From the NCBI GenBank assembly GCA_013298625.1, contig JAAFIF010000012.1, positions 1-64,000 on the forward strand: a stretch of 64,000 nt of DNA. Reading direction: 5' to 3'. Origin of the DNA: Myxococcales bacterium (GTDB lineage: Bacteria; Myxococcota_A; Polyangia; Polyangiales; Ga0077539). The number at the start of each line of letters is the position of its first letter. The stretch's first letter is position 1. The translations under genes were made by a program, and so were the position numbers. This document shows, one piece after another, positions 45,122 through 54,326 of the stretch. The notes beneath the pieces were generated by a model. It searched no databases, was not told where the DNA came from, and saw only the letters and a program-made list of their open reading frames with translations.

Positions 45122-47206
45122 ATGAGCAAGCCAACGATCCTCGCGGCGCCGACGACCAAGGCGCGCGCGTTCGGCGCGAAGGCGAAGGCAAAGCCATCGC
45201 TGTACAGGGACGCGATCACAGGCGCGCGCGCGCAGTGGATCGCGGACGCGAGGGAGGTCTTCTCGGGCAAGCACCTGGGTGCGGACATCTTGTCGGGCAT
45301 CACAGTGGCGGCTGTTGCGCTGCCGCTCAACCTCGCGCTGGCGGTGGCGAGCGGGCTTCCGCCGCTGGCGGGGATGATCTCGGGCGCGTTCGGCGGGATC
45401 GCTGCGTCGATCATGGGCGGCTCTGCGCTGCAAGTGACGGGGCCTGCGGCGGCGCTGAGCGTGATGGTCTTGGCGATCGCGCGCGAGTTCGGGACGTCGG
45501 GCGTGGCAGCGGCGTGCTTGATCGTGGGGCTGACGCAGTGGGCGCTCTCGCTGTCGCTCTCGGGAAAGCTCTCGAAGCACTTTCCCGAGTCGGTGTTGGC
45601 GGGGTTTACGACGGGCGTGGGCTTGAAGCTGCTCGACGCGCAGATCCCTGAGCTGTTGGGCTTCAATTATCGGGTGTTCGAGCTCGCGCAGATGCTCCAT
45701 CGGCCGCACTGGCTGCGAGAGGTCTCGTGGGTGGCCGTGGTCGCGGGGCTCTCGGTCGCGATGCTCGTGACGGGGACGGCGAAGTACAAGCGGTTTCCCG
45801 CGGCGATCGTGGGCATCTCGATCGTCACGTTCGTATCGGTCTACGTCGGGTGGAACATCGAGCGCATCGGCGCGCTCCCCACGCAGCTCCCGAGCCCGAG
45901 CCTGCCGCGCATCCCCGCGGACAAGCTGCTGCCGCTGGCGCTCAAAGCCGTTCCGCTCGGCGTGCTCGCGGCGATCGAGTCGCTGCTCGCTGCGCGCGCG
46001 GTGGACCGCATGCTGCCGCAGAACCGCCCGCACGACCCCAACCTCGAGCTGCTCGGTCAGGGCGCGGCCAACCTCGTCGTGGGCTTCTTCGGCGGCATGC
46101 CCGTGAGCGGCGTCGTGGTGCGCTCGGGCGTCAACGTGCAGAGCGGCGCAAAGACGAGATTCTCTTCATTTTTGCACGGTGTTCTGCTCATCCTCGCGGT
46201 GCTCTTTCTCTCGCGTCACCTCTCGCTCGTGCCGCTCTCGGCGCTGGCGGGGCTCTTGTGCGTGGTGGGGCTGAGGCTGCTCGAGCCGAGCGTGTTCTTC
46301 GAGCTCGCGCAGAAGCACCGGCTCGAAGCGCTTGCCTTCGTCGCGGCGCTCGTCGGAACGGTCACGGGTCACTTGATGATTGGGCTCGTCGCGGGCGGCG
46401 TGCTGCACGCGCTGCATCGGTATCTCAATCCGCACGAGGGCGAGGCGGCCAAAGAGCGCGAGCCCGGGCTTCGCGCGGTGCTCGACAAGGATCAAGTGGA
46501 CGCTCGAAAGCACCACCCCGAGGCGCACCCCGAGCGGGTCCCAGGTTGGCTGCGGCACATCCGCGGCGCGTCGCACATCGCGTCGACGGCGTACGTGCAC
46601 GAGAAGGCGACGCTCATCGGCCGCGTCGTGCTCGGCGAGCACGTGCACGTCGCCGCAGGAAGCTCTGTGCGCGCCGACGAAGGGACGCCCTTCTTCTTGG
46701 GCGACAACACCAACGTGCAGGACGGCGTGGTGATCCACGCGCTGAAGGACAAGCACGTGATGGTGCGCGGCGAGGCGTGGGCCGTGTACGTGGGCCGCAA
46801 CGTGTCGATCGCGCACGACGCGCTGGTGCACGGGCCCTGCTACATCGGCGACGACACGTTCATCGGATTCAAGGCGGTCGTGCACGACTCGGTCGTGGGC
46901 AAGGGCTGCTTCATCGGCATCGGCGCGGTGGTGGTGGGCGTCGAGATCCCCGATGGAAAGCGCGTTCCGCACGGGATGATCGTGGACACGGCGGACGCGG
47001 TCGATCGGTTGCCCGACGCCGAGCACGCGCACCACGAGTTCAACGAGGACGTCGTCGAGGTCAACCGCGGGCTCGCGCTCGCCTACCAGGCCGCCGGCGG
47101 CGAGATCGCCGCAGAAGCGCCCCTCAAGCCGCGCGCCGAGCGCAAACCCCCGAAGCCCTGGGACGAAGCGTGGAACCCGTCGCGCCCAGGAAAGGACTCG
47201 TTCTGA
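45122..47206 (+). CDS. SulP transporter fused to CcmM-like gamma-carbonic anhydrase
   Basis: A 694-residue fusion. Residues 45-440 are a SulP anion transporter (GITVAAVALPLNLALAVASG, and the substrate-site SGVVVRSGVNVQSGAKTRFS). The usual C-terminal STAS domain is missing. Residues 475-640 are instead a left-handed beta-helix very like the gamma-carbonic anhydrase domain of CcmM: SSVRADEGTPFFLGDNTNVQ, with zinc ligands H539, H565 and H570 (VVIHAL, IAHDALVHGP). The transporter may carry bicarbonate while the enzyme interconverts CO2 and bicarbonate at the cytoplasmic face. It is coupled to the following SPFH gene by a 1-base overlap (TGATG). Confidence 0.93.
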   Translation: MSKPTILAAPTTKARAFGAKAKAKPSLYRDAITGARAQWIADAREVFSGKHLGADILSGITVAAVALPLNLALAVASGLPPLAGMISGAFGGIAASIMGGSALQVTGPAAALSVMVLAIAREFGTSGVAAACLIVGLTQWALSLSLSGKLSKHFPESVLAGFTTGVGLKLLDAQIPELLGFNYRVFELAQMLHRPHWLREVSWVAVVAGLSVAMLVTGTAKYKRFPAAIVGISIVTFVSVYVGWNIERIGALPTQLPSPSLPRIPADKLLPLALKAVPLGVLAAIESLLAARAVDRMLPQNRPHDPNLELLGQGAANLVVGFFGGMPVSGVVVRSGVNVQSGAKTRFSSFLHGVLLILAVLFLSRHLSLVPLSALAGLLCVVGLRLLEPSVFFELAQKHRLEALAFVAALVGTVTGHLMIGLVAGGVLHALHRYLNPHEGEAAKEREPGLRAVLDKDQVDARKHHPEAHPERVPGWLRHIRGASHIASTAYVHEKATLIGRVVLGEHVHVAAGSSVRADEGTPFFLGDNTNVQDGVVIHALKDKHVMVRGEAWAVYVGRNVSIAHDALVHGPCYIGDDTFIGFKAVVHDSVVGKGCFIGIGAVVVGVEIPDGKRVPHGMIVDTADAVDRLPDAEHAHHEFNEDVVEVNRGLALAYQAAGGEIAAEAPLKPRAERKPPKPWDEAWNPSRPGKDSF

Positions 47207-48156
47207 TGTTGTCGACCTTTGTCACAGGGCTCTCTGCGGGCGTCGCCCTCTACCTGCTCTACGCGCTCACGCGCTCGTACGCCCGCGTCGACGAGGGCTT
47301 CGTCGCGGTGCTCACCACCTTCGGCGCCGCCGAGCGCGACGCGGACAACAAGCTCGTCGCTCGAAAAGCTGGGCTGCATTTCAAGTGGCCCTGGCAGCAC
47401 GTGATCCTGGTCAACATGAAGGAGCAGAACCTCGACCTCGCCGGCGAGGACGGCGGTCGCACGGCGATGGCCGAAGACGGGACGGTCCTGCGGTTCGACT
47501 CGATCCTTCGCTACGAGCCCGTGCCCACGGCGCTCAACGAGTTCTTGTTCGGGCTGCGCACGCCGCTCGAGCACATCACCGGGCTCTTCACGTGCTTGCT
47601 GCGCAACGAGATCGCCAACTTTCGCCCGACCTCGCGCCGCGAGCACGGCAGGGTCGACGAAGCGCCGCACAGCGGAAAAGAGCCCCTCCTCAGCGACATC
47701 ACCGAGCTCGGCCCCAACGCGGACATCTCTGCGCAGGGCGGCTCGTTTGCGCTGATCCGCAAAGAGCGCGGGCGGCTCAACAAGAGCCTCGAAGAGTTCG
47801 CGCGACAGCAGGTGGGAGAGCGGTACGGCGTGCGCTTCAACGCCGTCGACCTCATCGACATCTTGCCGCCCGACGAGCTCGACGCCGCGCTCAACGCGGT
47901 GATGCAGGCGCAGACCGAGGCGGACGCTCAGTTCTTTCGCGCGGAGGGAGAGTGCCAGCAGCGCATCCTCGCCGCGCGCAAGGGCGTGGCGATCGCGCGC
48001 ACCCGCGCAGAGGCGATCGAAAAAGAGATCGACGTGCTCGGCGCGAGCCTGGCGAAGCTCGAAGAAGACAAGACCTTGGACGCCTACGTCGAGCGGCGGC
48101 GCGACGAAGTGCTCAGCGAGTCGCGTACGACGTTCATGAAGGAGGGATCACGATGA
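47206..48156 (+). CDS. SPFH/band-7 domain protein A
   Basis: A 316-residue protein with an N-terminal membrane helix (about 5-23), then an SPFH domain (VDEGFVAVLTTFGAAERD to about 200) and a coiled-coil, charged C-terminus (EKEIDVLGASLAKLEEDK). SPFH proteins oligomerise on membranes into rings or microdomains and control nearby proteases or transporters. The ATG shares one base with the SulP fusion stop, and its own stop overlaps the next gene (ATGA). A Lys/Gln-rich loop near 145-185 (REHGRVDEAPHSGKEPLLSD) is longer than usual. Confidence 0.9.
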   Translation: MLSTFVTGLSAGVALYLLYALTRSYARVDEGFVAVLTTFGAAERDADNKLVARKAGLHFKWPWQHVILVNMKEQNLDLAGEDGGRTAMAEDGTVLRFDSILRYEPVPTALNEFLFGLRTPLEHITGLFTCLLRNEIANFRPTSRREHGRVDEAPHSGKEPLLSDITELGPNADISAQGGSFALIRKERGRLNKSLEEFARQQVGERYGVRFNAVDLIDILPPDELDAALNAVMQAQTEADAQFFRAEGECQQRILAARKGVAIARTRAEAIEKEIDVLGASLAKLEEDKTLDAYVERRRDEVLSESRTTFMKEGSR

Positions 48157-49064
48157 AGTACTTCGTCCTCGGCGCGGCGATCGGCGCGATCTTGCTCCCG
48201 CTGATCGCGTGGGTCGTCCGCTCGCTCATCATCCAAGTGCAAGAGAACGAAGCGGTCCTCGTCACGCGCTTCGGAAAGCTCGACACCACCCTCACCCGCC
48301 CCGGCCTTCACTTCTGGCCCTCGCGCGCGCTGCCCTGGGTCGAGGCCATCGCCGTCTCCCTTCGCCGGGATTTTCGGCTCTTTCGCACGATCCACGTCAA
48401 CGACGCCCGCGGCACCACGGTCATCATCGACCTCTGGATCGAGTTTCGCGTGGTCGACCCTGCGCGCGCGACCTTCTCTGTCTCCGACTGGGACCGCTCG
48501 CTGCAAAACATCGTCGCGCACTCTGCGACGAGCATCCTCGGCAACCGTCAGTTCAACGAGATCCTCTGCGATCGCAACGAGCTCGGCCAGCTCCTCGAGC
48601 ACGACATCGAGCAAGAGACCGAGCGCTGGGGCCTCGCCGTCGATCAAGTCTTCATCTCCAAGGTGAGCCTTTTGCCCGAGGTCTCGCGGCAGATCTTCGA
48701 GACCATCGCCGCGCGCCTCGAGCGCGCCAAGGCCGACATCGAAGAGACCGGTCGACTCGCGGTCGCCGAGCTCGACGCCAAGACCGAGGCCAAGGTCGCC
48801 ACGCTCATCGCCGAAGCGAAGGCTCAGTACCCGCTCGCGATCGGCCGCGCCCTCTCTCGCTTGCAGCAGAAGCCCGCCGTCTACCACGCGTACGAAGAGC
48901 TTCATCGCCTCGCGCTGCTGCGCCCGCATCGAACCGTGGTCTTTCGCGGCTTCGACGAGAACGTCCGCGCCATCGACGCCGCGATGATCCACGCGACGCC
49001 CGGCGACAGCAGCGCCGAAGAGCGCAAGACCGAGCGCGGTCAGCCCGTGCGCAGCACGCACTGA
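48153..49064 (+). CDS. SPFH/band-7 domain protein B
   Basis: A 303-residue SPFH protein. It has an N-terminal helix (LGAAIGAILLPLIAWVVRSL), then NEAVLVTRFGKLDTTLTRPG, the core SPFH region and a helical tail containing KADIEETGRLAVAELDAKTE. It is more stomatin/HflC-like than protein A, so the pair may form a hetero-oligomer as HflK/HflC do. Start supported by GGAGGG at 48141-48146 and a 4-base overlap with gene A. No protease partner (FtsH, NfeD) is encoded beside it. The stop is 10 bases from a convergent lipoprotein gene. Confidence 0.9.
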   Translation: MKYFVLGAAIGAILLPLIAWVVRSLIIQVQENEAVLVTRFGKLDTTLTRPGLHFWPSRALPWVEAIAVSLRRDFRLFRTIHVNDARGTTVIIDLWIEFRVVDPARATFSVSDWDRSLQNIVAHSATSILGNRQFNEILCDRNELGQLLEHDIEQETERWGLAVDQVFISKVSLLPEVSRQIFETIAARLERAKADIEETGRLAVAELDAKTEAKVATLIAEAKAQYPLAIGRALSRLQQKPAVYHAYEELHRLALLRPHRTVVFRGFDENVRAIDAAMIHATPGDSSAEERKTERGQPVRSTH

Positions 49065-49074
49065 GGGCTTCGGC

Positions 49075-50748
49075 TCACATCGCGCGACGGCGCACCCGAA
49101 CGCAGCCGAAGCTCACCTGACACCCCGCGCAGTCGGGCGAGAGGCACGTGTTCGAGCTGCCGCAAATGTCATCGCCCGAGGTGTCGCCGACGCACACTCC
49201 GCCGGTCACCGCGGTGCCGCCCGTGAAGCCCTCGCAGTTGTGGTTGGTGTCGCGGTAGTTGTAGCGAAACGGGGGGTCCAAGATCGCGTCGATGTTGGTC
49301 GGCGCGGCCGCGCTCGTCGACGTGCGGCACGCCTGCCCCGTGCTCCAGTCGGACTGCGTCTCTGTCGCGGTGACGCAGGCGTTGGCGGACACTTGATTGC
49401 CTGCGATCGTCCAGTCGACGCTGATCATCACGTCCGGTCCGTGACCGTCGAACTCGCGGTCGCCGCGCATCAGGGTCAACGGCCACACGTTGACCCCAGG
49501 GATCGTCAGGCACTCGACGCACGCGGGGTCTTCGTCGACCGTTCCGTCGCAGTTGTCGTCGACGCCGTTGCACACCTCGGCGCGCGGCGCGCCAGCGGTC
49601 ACGCTGCAGCCTGTCATGCCAGAGCCCGCGCAGACGATCTGGCCGTCGCGTCGGCAAGCGCCCGTCCCGACGACGCACGCGGCGCCTGTGGGCAAGCACG
49701 GTCCGCCGCAGTCCGAGCGGCCCGCGGGGCACGCGCAGCTCGAGCCCGAGCACACGCGGTCCGCGGCGCACGCGCGACCACAGGCGCCGCAGTGCCGCGC
49801 GTCGCTCGTGCCGTTGACCTCGCAGCCGTTGCCCTCGCTGCGATCACAGTCGAGAAATGGGTCGACGCACGAGATCGCACACGCGCGCCCGACGCAGCGC
49901 GGGTCGCTGTTGGGGCGAGCTGCGCAAGCCGCTCCGCACGCGCCGCAGTGCTGCGCGTTGGTCTCGGGGTTGACGCACTCGGCGCCGCACATGAGCCGCG
50001 GCGCGACGCACGCGGTGCACGTGGCGCTCACGCACGCCTGGCCCGCGGCGCAAGCGCGTCCGCAGCCGCCGCAGTGCCGCGCGTCGTCGTTGGTGTCGAC
50101 GCACTCGCCAGCGCACTCGGTCGCTCCGGGGCAGCGCGGGGCGGCCTCGCGCGCGATGTCAGCGATGACGTCGGCGACCCCATCGGAGCCCGAGCCGTCC
50201 ATCGCCGGGCGTGACGCGTCGATGTCCGACGTCTGAAGGACGGCGTCGCGCGGGACGCAGCGGCCTTCGTCGCCGCAGGTGAGGCCCTGTTCGTCGCAGC
50301 GACGCGCCACTGTGCAGGCGCCGGGCGACGTGCAGCCCGTGGCGGCGGCGAAGCACGACGTTGGCACGAAGATCAGCAGGTACTGCGTGACGTTGGGCTG
50401 AAACGCAAACGCCGCGGTGCGACGAAAGGACACTTCGACCGGCGGGCGGTCGGCGCTGCGAAGCGTCGCGTCGACCCAGAGCGTGACGCGCGCGTTGCGC
50501 GCCGCGCCGGCGGCGGGGATCGCGCTGAACGAGCTCGGCAGCGAGAACGGCGGTCGCCCCTCTCCGCGCACCCACGATTGCGCGACGGACGCGTCGTTGT
50601 GACCCGCGCCTGCGAGCGTGACGCGCACCTCGAGCCGCTGCGATGCGGGCGCGTCGGTGTCGAGCGTGACGATCACTTGCGTCGGCTTGCTCGCGCAGCC
50701 GCAGAGCGCGGCGACGAGCAACAGCAGGAGGCGCGCGCGGATCATCAC
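49075..50748 (-). CDS. Cys-rich lipoprotein with MopE-like motif
   Basis: A 557-residue lipoprotein (lipobox LCGC, cysteine 18). An N-terminal beta domain (about 20-160) is followed by about six Cys-rich repeats of the type HCGxCGxxCA, then VCNGVDDNCDGTVDE, a motif of MopE-type putative metal-binding repeats, and a C-terminal domain with WSTGQAC and GCQVSFGC. It is a likely outer-surface structural or binding protein. It is convergent with the SPFH operon and stands 45 bases after the paralogue gene on the same strand. Confidence 0.86.
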   Translation of the reverse strand: MMIRARLLLLLVAALCGCASKPTQVIVTLDTDAPASQRLEVRVTLAGAGHNDASVAQSWVRGEGRPPFSLPSSFSAIPAAGAARNARVTLWVDATLRSADRPPVEVSFRRTAAFAFQPNVTQYLLIFVPTSCFAAATGCTSPGACTVARRCDEQGLTCGDEGRCVPRDAVLQTSDIDASRPAMDGSGSDGVADVIADIAREAAPRCPGATECAGECVDTNDDARHCGGCGRACAAGQACVSATCTACVAPRLMCGAECVNPETNAQHCGACGAACAARPNSDPRCVGRACAISCVDPFLDCDRSEGNGCEVNGTSDARHCGACGRACAADRVCSGSSCACPAGRSDCGGPCLPTGAACVVGTGACRRDGQIVCAGSGMTGCSVTAGAPRAEVCNGVDDNCDGTVDEDPACVECLTIPGVNVWPLTLMRGDREFDGHGPDVMISVDWTIAGNQVSANACVTATETQSDWSTGQACRTSTSAAAPTNIDAILDPPFRYNYRDTNHNCEGFTGGTAVTGGVCVGDTSGDDICGSSNTCLSPDCAGCQVSFGCVRVRRRAM

Positions 50749-50793
50749 CGCGCCGATGCTATCAGCGCCGCCTCGGCCGGCGAAACGACGGCC

Positions 50794-51261
50794 TCAGAGC
50801 AGGCTGCGATACGCCGCCACGATGCGCTCGGCCGGCGGCGCGTCGCGAACGAACGCGCGGACGTCGGCCGCGGCTTCTTCGATGGTCGCAGGAAACGTGC
50901 GGGGATAGCGGTCTCGCATCACCAGGCTCATCCCGCTGAGCACCGCGCGCTTGCCGGCCGACGCGAGGTTGTCTCCGTCCACAACGACGGCGACGGCGAG
51001 GATCTTCAGCCCCTGAGTGTTGAAGGTCGCGAGCATCGCCGAGCGCACTGTTTCATCGGGCAGCCGGCTGTCTGGCTCGATCCCGCCGCACACGACGAAG
51101 CCCGAAGGGTTGGCCTGCTGCTGTCGGACAAACGCAGGCGCGGCGAGCAGCGCAGACTCGAGCGTGGGCCGCTTCTTCCAACGAAAGAACAAGACGTTGA
51201 GCCACGCCGCGAGCAAGAAGTCTTCTCGATCGACCCACTTCTCGGGCCCCACGATCGTCAT
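50794..51261 (-). CDS. Conserved small protein, paralogue of 17390 gene
   Basis: A 155-residue soluble protein. The C-terminal third (DNLASAGKRAVLSGMSLVMR, RTFPATIEEAAADVRAFV) parallels the 17390-17875 protein in spacing and residues, and the N-terminal WLNVLFFRW resembles that protein's WRNLVIQCW. I therefore treat them as paralogues with a SpoIIAA/STAS-like fold. The start at 51261 gives MTIVGPEKWV; upstream in-frame codons are not conserved in type. It precedes the Cys-rich lipoprotein on the same strand. Function unknown. Confidence 0.78.
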   Translation of the reverse strand: MTIVGPEKWVDREDFLLAAWLNVLFFRWKKRPTLESALLAAPAFVRQQQANPSGFVVCGGIEPDSRLPDETVRSAMLATFNTQGLKILAVAVVVDGDNLASAGKRAVLSGMSLVMRDRYPRTFPATIEEAAADVRAFVRDAPPAERIVAAYRSLL

Positions 51262-51434
51262 GCGAGCGCCCAGTATACCGCGGCGACGCCACGTCGTGTG
51301 CGCTCGCGTTGCCCGCAAAGAGAACACAGGACGACGTTGCAAGATCGGACGTCTGGTCGCGTGGCGTTCGCGGACCAGCGGTTGGCGCGCGCGGACCAGG
51401 GCGGCCGGCGCGGCGCGCGCTACGGATCGAGCCC

Positions 51435-51872
51435 ATGAACGTCACGACACATCGCCGCAGCACGGGCGCAGCGCGAATCGCGCTCACGTTGGGCGCGCTG
51501 ATCTACGGAGCGGTCGTTCCGCTGTTGGAGCTCAACGAGACGCACGTCTGGAACCCGACATGGGTGGCGCACGCGAGGCTGCACGAAGTGTGGCAGCTGA
51601 TCACGAACAGCGCGTTCGCCGTGCTCGCGCTGCGGTGGATCTGGATCGATCGTCGCACGCGCCTGCCCTCGCTGATCGCCGCCGTGATCACCGGAGGTTT
51701 TCTCGCGGCCTACGCGCTCCGCGACGGCTACGGAGGCTCGATGGTCCACTCGAACGGCACCGAAATGCGCCTCGGAGGCATCAACCTCGGCGTGTTCGGC
51801 TTCGTCCTCGTCAACGCCCTCTCGCTGATCGCCCTCCGATCGCAGCGCGCTCGCGGGCGCGAAAGCTCGTAG
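51435..51872 (+). CDS. Small polytopic membrane protein
   Basis: A 145-residue protein with four hydrophobic helices (about 13-35, 53-72, 80-97 and 115-135). Between helices 1 and 2 the segment NETHVWNPTWVAHARLHEVW has several His, Asn and Trp residues that might line a channel or ligand site. No family was named with confidence. Its last 62 bases overlap the end of the convergent AraC gene. Confidence 0.78.
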   Translation: MNVTTHRRSTGAARIALTLGALIYGAVVPLLELNETHVWNPTWVAHARLHEVWQLITNSAFAVLALRWIWIDRRTRLPSLIAAVITGGFLAAYALRDGYGGSMVHSNGTEMRLGGINLGVFGFVLVNALSLIALRSQRARGRESS

Positions 51873-52836
51873 GGCTCTCGCCCGACCATCGACGAAACGC
51901 CTTCGAAAACGCGCTCGGATCCGCGAAGCCCACGAGGTAGCCCACCTCGCCGAGAGAGATCTGCGGGTCCGCCAGGTAGCCCCGCGCGAGCTCGAACCTC
52001 GTCTCTTCGACGATCGACAGAAAGCGCTGGCCCTGCGCGTCGAGCCTGCGCTGCAGCGTGCGTACGCTGGTCGCGAGCCGCCTCGCCACCGTCGCCAGCG
52101 TCGGCGCGCCGTGGTGCAGCTCGGTCGCGACCGCCGCGCGCACCTGCTGCACCACGCCCTCGTCCGCGCGCGACGCTCGCTCGATCAGCAGCGAAGCGTG
52201 CCGCTCGAGCACCGCGCAGAGCGCCGGCTGGGCAGCGGCCATCGGCGCGTCGAGCAGCTCGGGCGAGAGCGCGATCACGTCGGCGTCGCGCTCGAAGTAC
52301 ACCGGGCAGCCGAAGGCGCGCTCGTACGCCGAAGGCGCGGCGGTGCGCGCGTGGGCAAACGCGACCCACCGCGGATTGACCGGCGTCGCGCTGAGCGCAC
52401 GCAGCCGCCGCACGATGGTCGCCACCGCGAGCTCTGTCGCCGCGCGGCTGCGCCTCACGCCCGGTCGATGCTCTCGTCGCACGTGAACCTCGTCGCCAAC
52501 GCGCACCGTGCGGTGATCGACCGCGGTGCTGATCAGCACGAAATACCGCTCGATTCTCGCGACCGCGTCGCCCACCGTCGCGCTCGCCGCGATCATGAAG
52601 TCCATCGTGTCCCAGTGGCCCATCGGCAGCTCAGCCGCGAGGCGAAGGCCGATCGACGGGTCGCGCGCGTGCTGCTCGATCGCCGTGAAGATCGCCACCC
52701 AGAGGTCGTGCGAGAACCGCGCGTCCGCGTCGTCGAGCGAGCGCGGCGAGATCCCATGCGCGCTCGCGAGCGCAGGCCCGTCGAGGCCCGCAGCGCTGGC
52801 CGCCGCCATGGCCACGCGCAGGGCCTTCGAGCTCAC
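51811..52836 (-). CDS. AraC-type regulator, arabinose-binding-like N-terminus
   Basis: A 341-residue transcription factor. The N-terminal 190 residues (ALRVAMAAASAAGLDGPALA onward) match the AraC arabinose-binding-like domain, as in OruR/ArgR-type regulators. The C-terminus carries two helix-turn-helix units (TLATVARRLATSVRTLQRRL and ISLGEVGYLVGFADPSAFSK) and the end motif FRRWSGESPTSFR. The start is uncertain: GTG 52836 fits the family, but GTG 52890 is also possible. It is divergent from the gene at 52979 and may regulate it, or the convergent membrane protein. The 3' end overlaps that gene by 62 bases. Confidence 0.88.
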   Translation of the reverse strand: MSSKALRVAMAAASAAGLDGPALASAHGISPRSLDDADARFSHDLWVAIFTAIEQHARDPSIGLRLAAELPMGHWDTMDFMIAASATVGDAVARIERYFVLISTAVDHRTVRVGDEVHVRREHRPGVRRSRAATELAVATIVRRLRALSATPVNPRWVAFAHARTAAPSAYERAFGCPVYFERDADVIALSPELLDAPMAAAQPALCAVLERHASLLIERASRADEGVVQQVRAAVATELHHGAPTLATVARRLATSVRTLQRRLDAQGQRFLSIVEETRFELARGYLADPQISLGEVGYLVGFADPSAFSKAFRRWSGESPTSFRARERAAIGGRSARGR

Positions 52837-52978
52837 CGTGGGTTCGCGCTCGGCGGGCGCTGTTCGACGCAGTGATCCGAGGCTGTTCACAGTGGCGCGA
52901 CGAGCGTAGCGCGCTGCAGAACGCCCGTCGCGATCGACGGCGACGCCCGCGTCCCTCGCGGCGTACGATGGGGACACC

Positions 52979-54205
52979 GTGCGCCTCGCATCTCTCGTTG
53001 CCGTGACCGCGCTCGCAACCTGCACCCCCGCGGTGCGTGCTCCGACGCCGGACGCCGCGCCGGACGCCGCGCAGGACGTGGCCGCAGAGGTCCCGCCCGA
53101 GTGCGCGGCGCTAGCGGCGCAGGCGCTCGGGCAGATCGCAGTCGATTTCTATCGTTGGGACGGCGCGGGCGCAGCGCGCCAGGCCTTCGATTGGCCGCTC
53201 GATTCGCGCTGCGGTCGGCTGCGGACCAGCGCGGCGTGGCTCCGCGTCGAGGGCGACGGAGCATCCCGAACGCTCGTCGTCGACCCATCGTCGCTCGCCT
53301 CGGGCCTGCACCGCGCCGAGCTCGAGCTCATCGACGATCGCGCCGGCGCATCGGTGCTCGCGCGGGTCGGCGTACGGCTGCGCGTGCTGCGTGCGCCGAG
53401 GGCGGGCGCCGCGCGCAGGGTGTTGGTGGTCGGCTACGACGGAGCGCGTCCCGATGCAGTGCAAGCCGCGCGCACTCCGATCTTGGACTTCTTGCTCGAG
53501 CGAGCGGCGTTCACGTTCGACGCGCGCACGCAGCTCGCGGGGCCCACGGTGAGCGCGCCGGGGTGGATGAGCACGTTCACGGGCGTCGATCCGTCGCGCC
53601 ACCGCGTGGTGGCCAACGGAGAGTACGGCGCGCGGGTCGCAGAGCACCGCACGTTCGTCGCCCGCGCGATCGACGCGGGTCGCAGCGCGGTCGTCTCGAC
53701 ATCATGGGAGGAGGTCACGACGTCGATCGTCGAGCGCGACCTCGTGATCGAGCGGCAGTACGGGCTCGATCCGTTCGCCGCGCGGTGGCTCGCCGGACGC
53801 CTTCGCGCGAGCGAGGCGCAGCTGTTCTTTCAGCACCTCAACGACCCGGACGCCGCCGGGCATTCGACTGGTTTTTCTGCGGCGAACCCCGCGTACATCC
53901 GCGCGATCGAGTCGTGCGACGCCAACCTCGGCGTGCTCGTCGACGGCGTGCTCTCTCGTCCTACGATCGCCGACGAAGACTGGCTCTTCGTGTTGACCAC
54001 AGACCACGGCGGCAGCGGCACCGTGCACGGTCCGCTCGACGACGACAACCGACGGATCTGGTTCGTCGCCGCAGGAGCGTCCCTCGCGCGCGAGCCGCTC
54101 GGCGAAGGCGTCTCGCACATGGACACCGCGCCGACGGTGCTGCGCTGGCTCGGCGTCACGATCGAGCCGAGCTGGGGACTGCAGGGCGTCGCGCGCGTGC
54201 GTTAA
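52979..54205 (+). CDS. Alkaline-phosphatase-superfamily phosphodiesterase-like
   Basis: A 408-residue exported protein. The N-terminus is a signal peptide with a weak lipobox-like ATC (cysteine 15). A small beta domain spans about 40-140. From VLVVGYDGARPDAVQAARTP the fold is that of type I phosphodiesterase/nucleotide pyrophosphatases: SAPGWMSTFTG holds the nucleophile region, and DPDAAGHSTG, TTDHGGSG and SHMDTAPT carry metal ligands. It probably hydrolyses a phosphodiester or sulfate ester outside the cytoplasm. GTG start. Divergent from the AraC gene. Confidence 0.88.
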   Translation: MRLASLVAVTALATCTPAVRAPTPDAAPDAAQDVAAEVPPECAALAAQALGQIAVDFYRWDGAGAARQAFDWPLDSRCGRLRTSAAWLRVEGDGASRTLVVDPSSLASGLHRAELELIDDRAGASVLARVGVRLRVLRAPRAGAARRVLVVGYDGARPDAVQAARTPILDFLLERAAFTFDARTQLAGPTVSAPGWMSTFTGVDPSRHRVVANGEYGARVAEHRTFVARAIDAGRSAVVSTSWEEVTTSIVERDLVIERQYGLDPFAARWLAGRLRASEAQLFFQHLNDPDAAGHSTGFSAANPAYIRAIESCDANLGVLVDGVLSRPTIADEDWLFVLTTDHGGSGTVHGPLDDDNRRIWFVAAGASLAREPLGEGVSHMDTAPTVLRWLGVTIEPSWGLQGVARVR

Positions 54206-54312
54206 ACCACTACCGCGACGGGGTTCGTAGTTTTCCCAGTACGCGGCAGTGGTTTGATTTGAGTTCAACGGCTCGCTGAAAGAGCCGATCCGCTTGGGCA
54301 TCTTCGATGCCC
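54204..54312. terminator. Cluster of three hairpins between convergent genes
   Basis: Three stems lie in the 121-base convergent gap. aaaccactaccgcg (54204-54217) pairs with cgcggcagtggttt (54242-54255) with one mismatch. ggctc (54270-54274) pairs with gagcc (54282-54286). gggcatc (54296-54302) pairs perfectly with gatgccc (54306-54312) across a 3-base loop. Placement after both stop codons fits bidirectional termination, though T-runs are weak. Confidence 0.55.
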
Positions 54313-54326
54313 GTCGCGCGCGTGCG

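Noticed and set aside
47206..49064. SPFH pair as HflK/HflC proper
   Set aside because: No FtsH or hflX context, and sequence features are only generally band-7; the pair is linked to a transporter instead.
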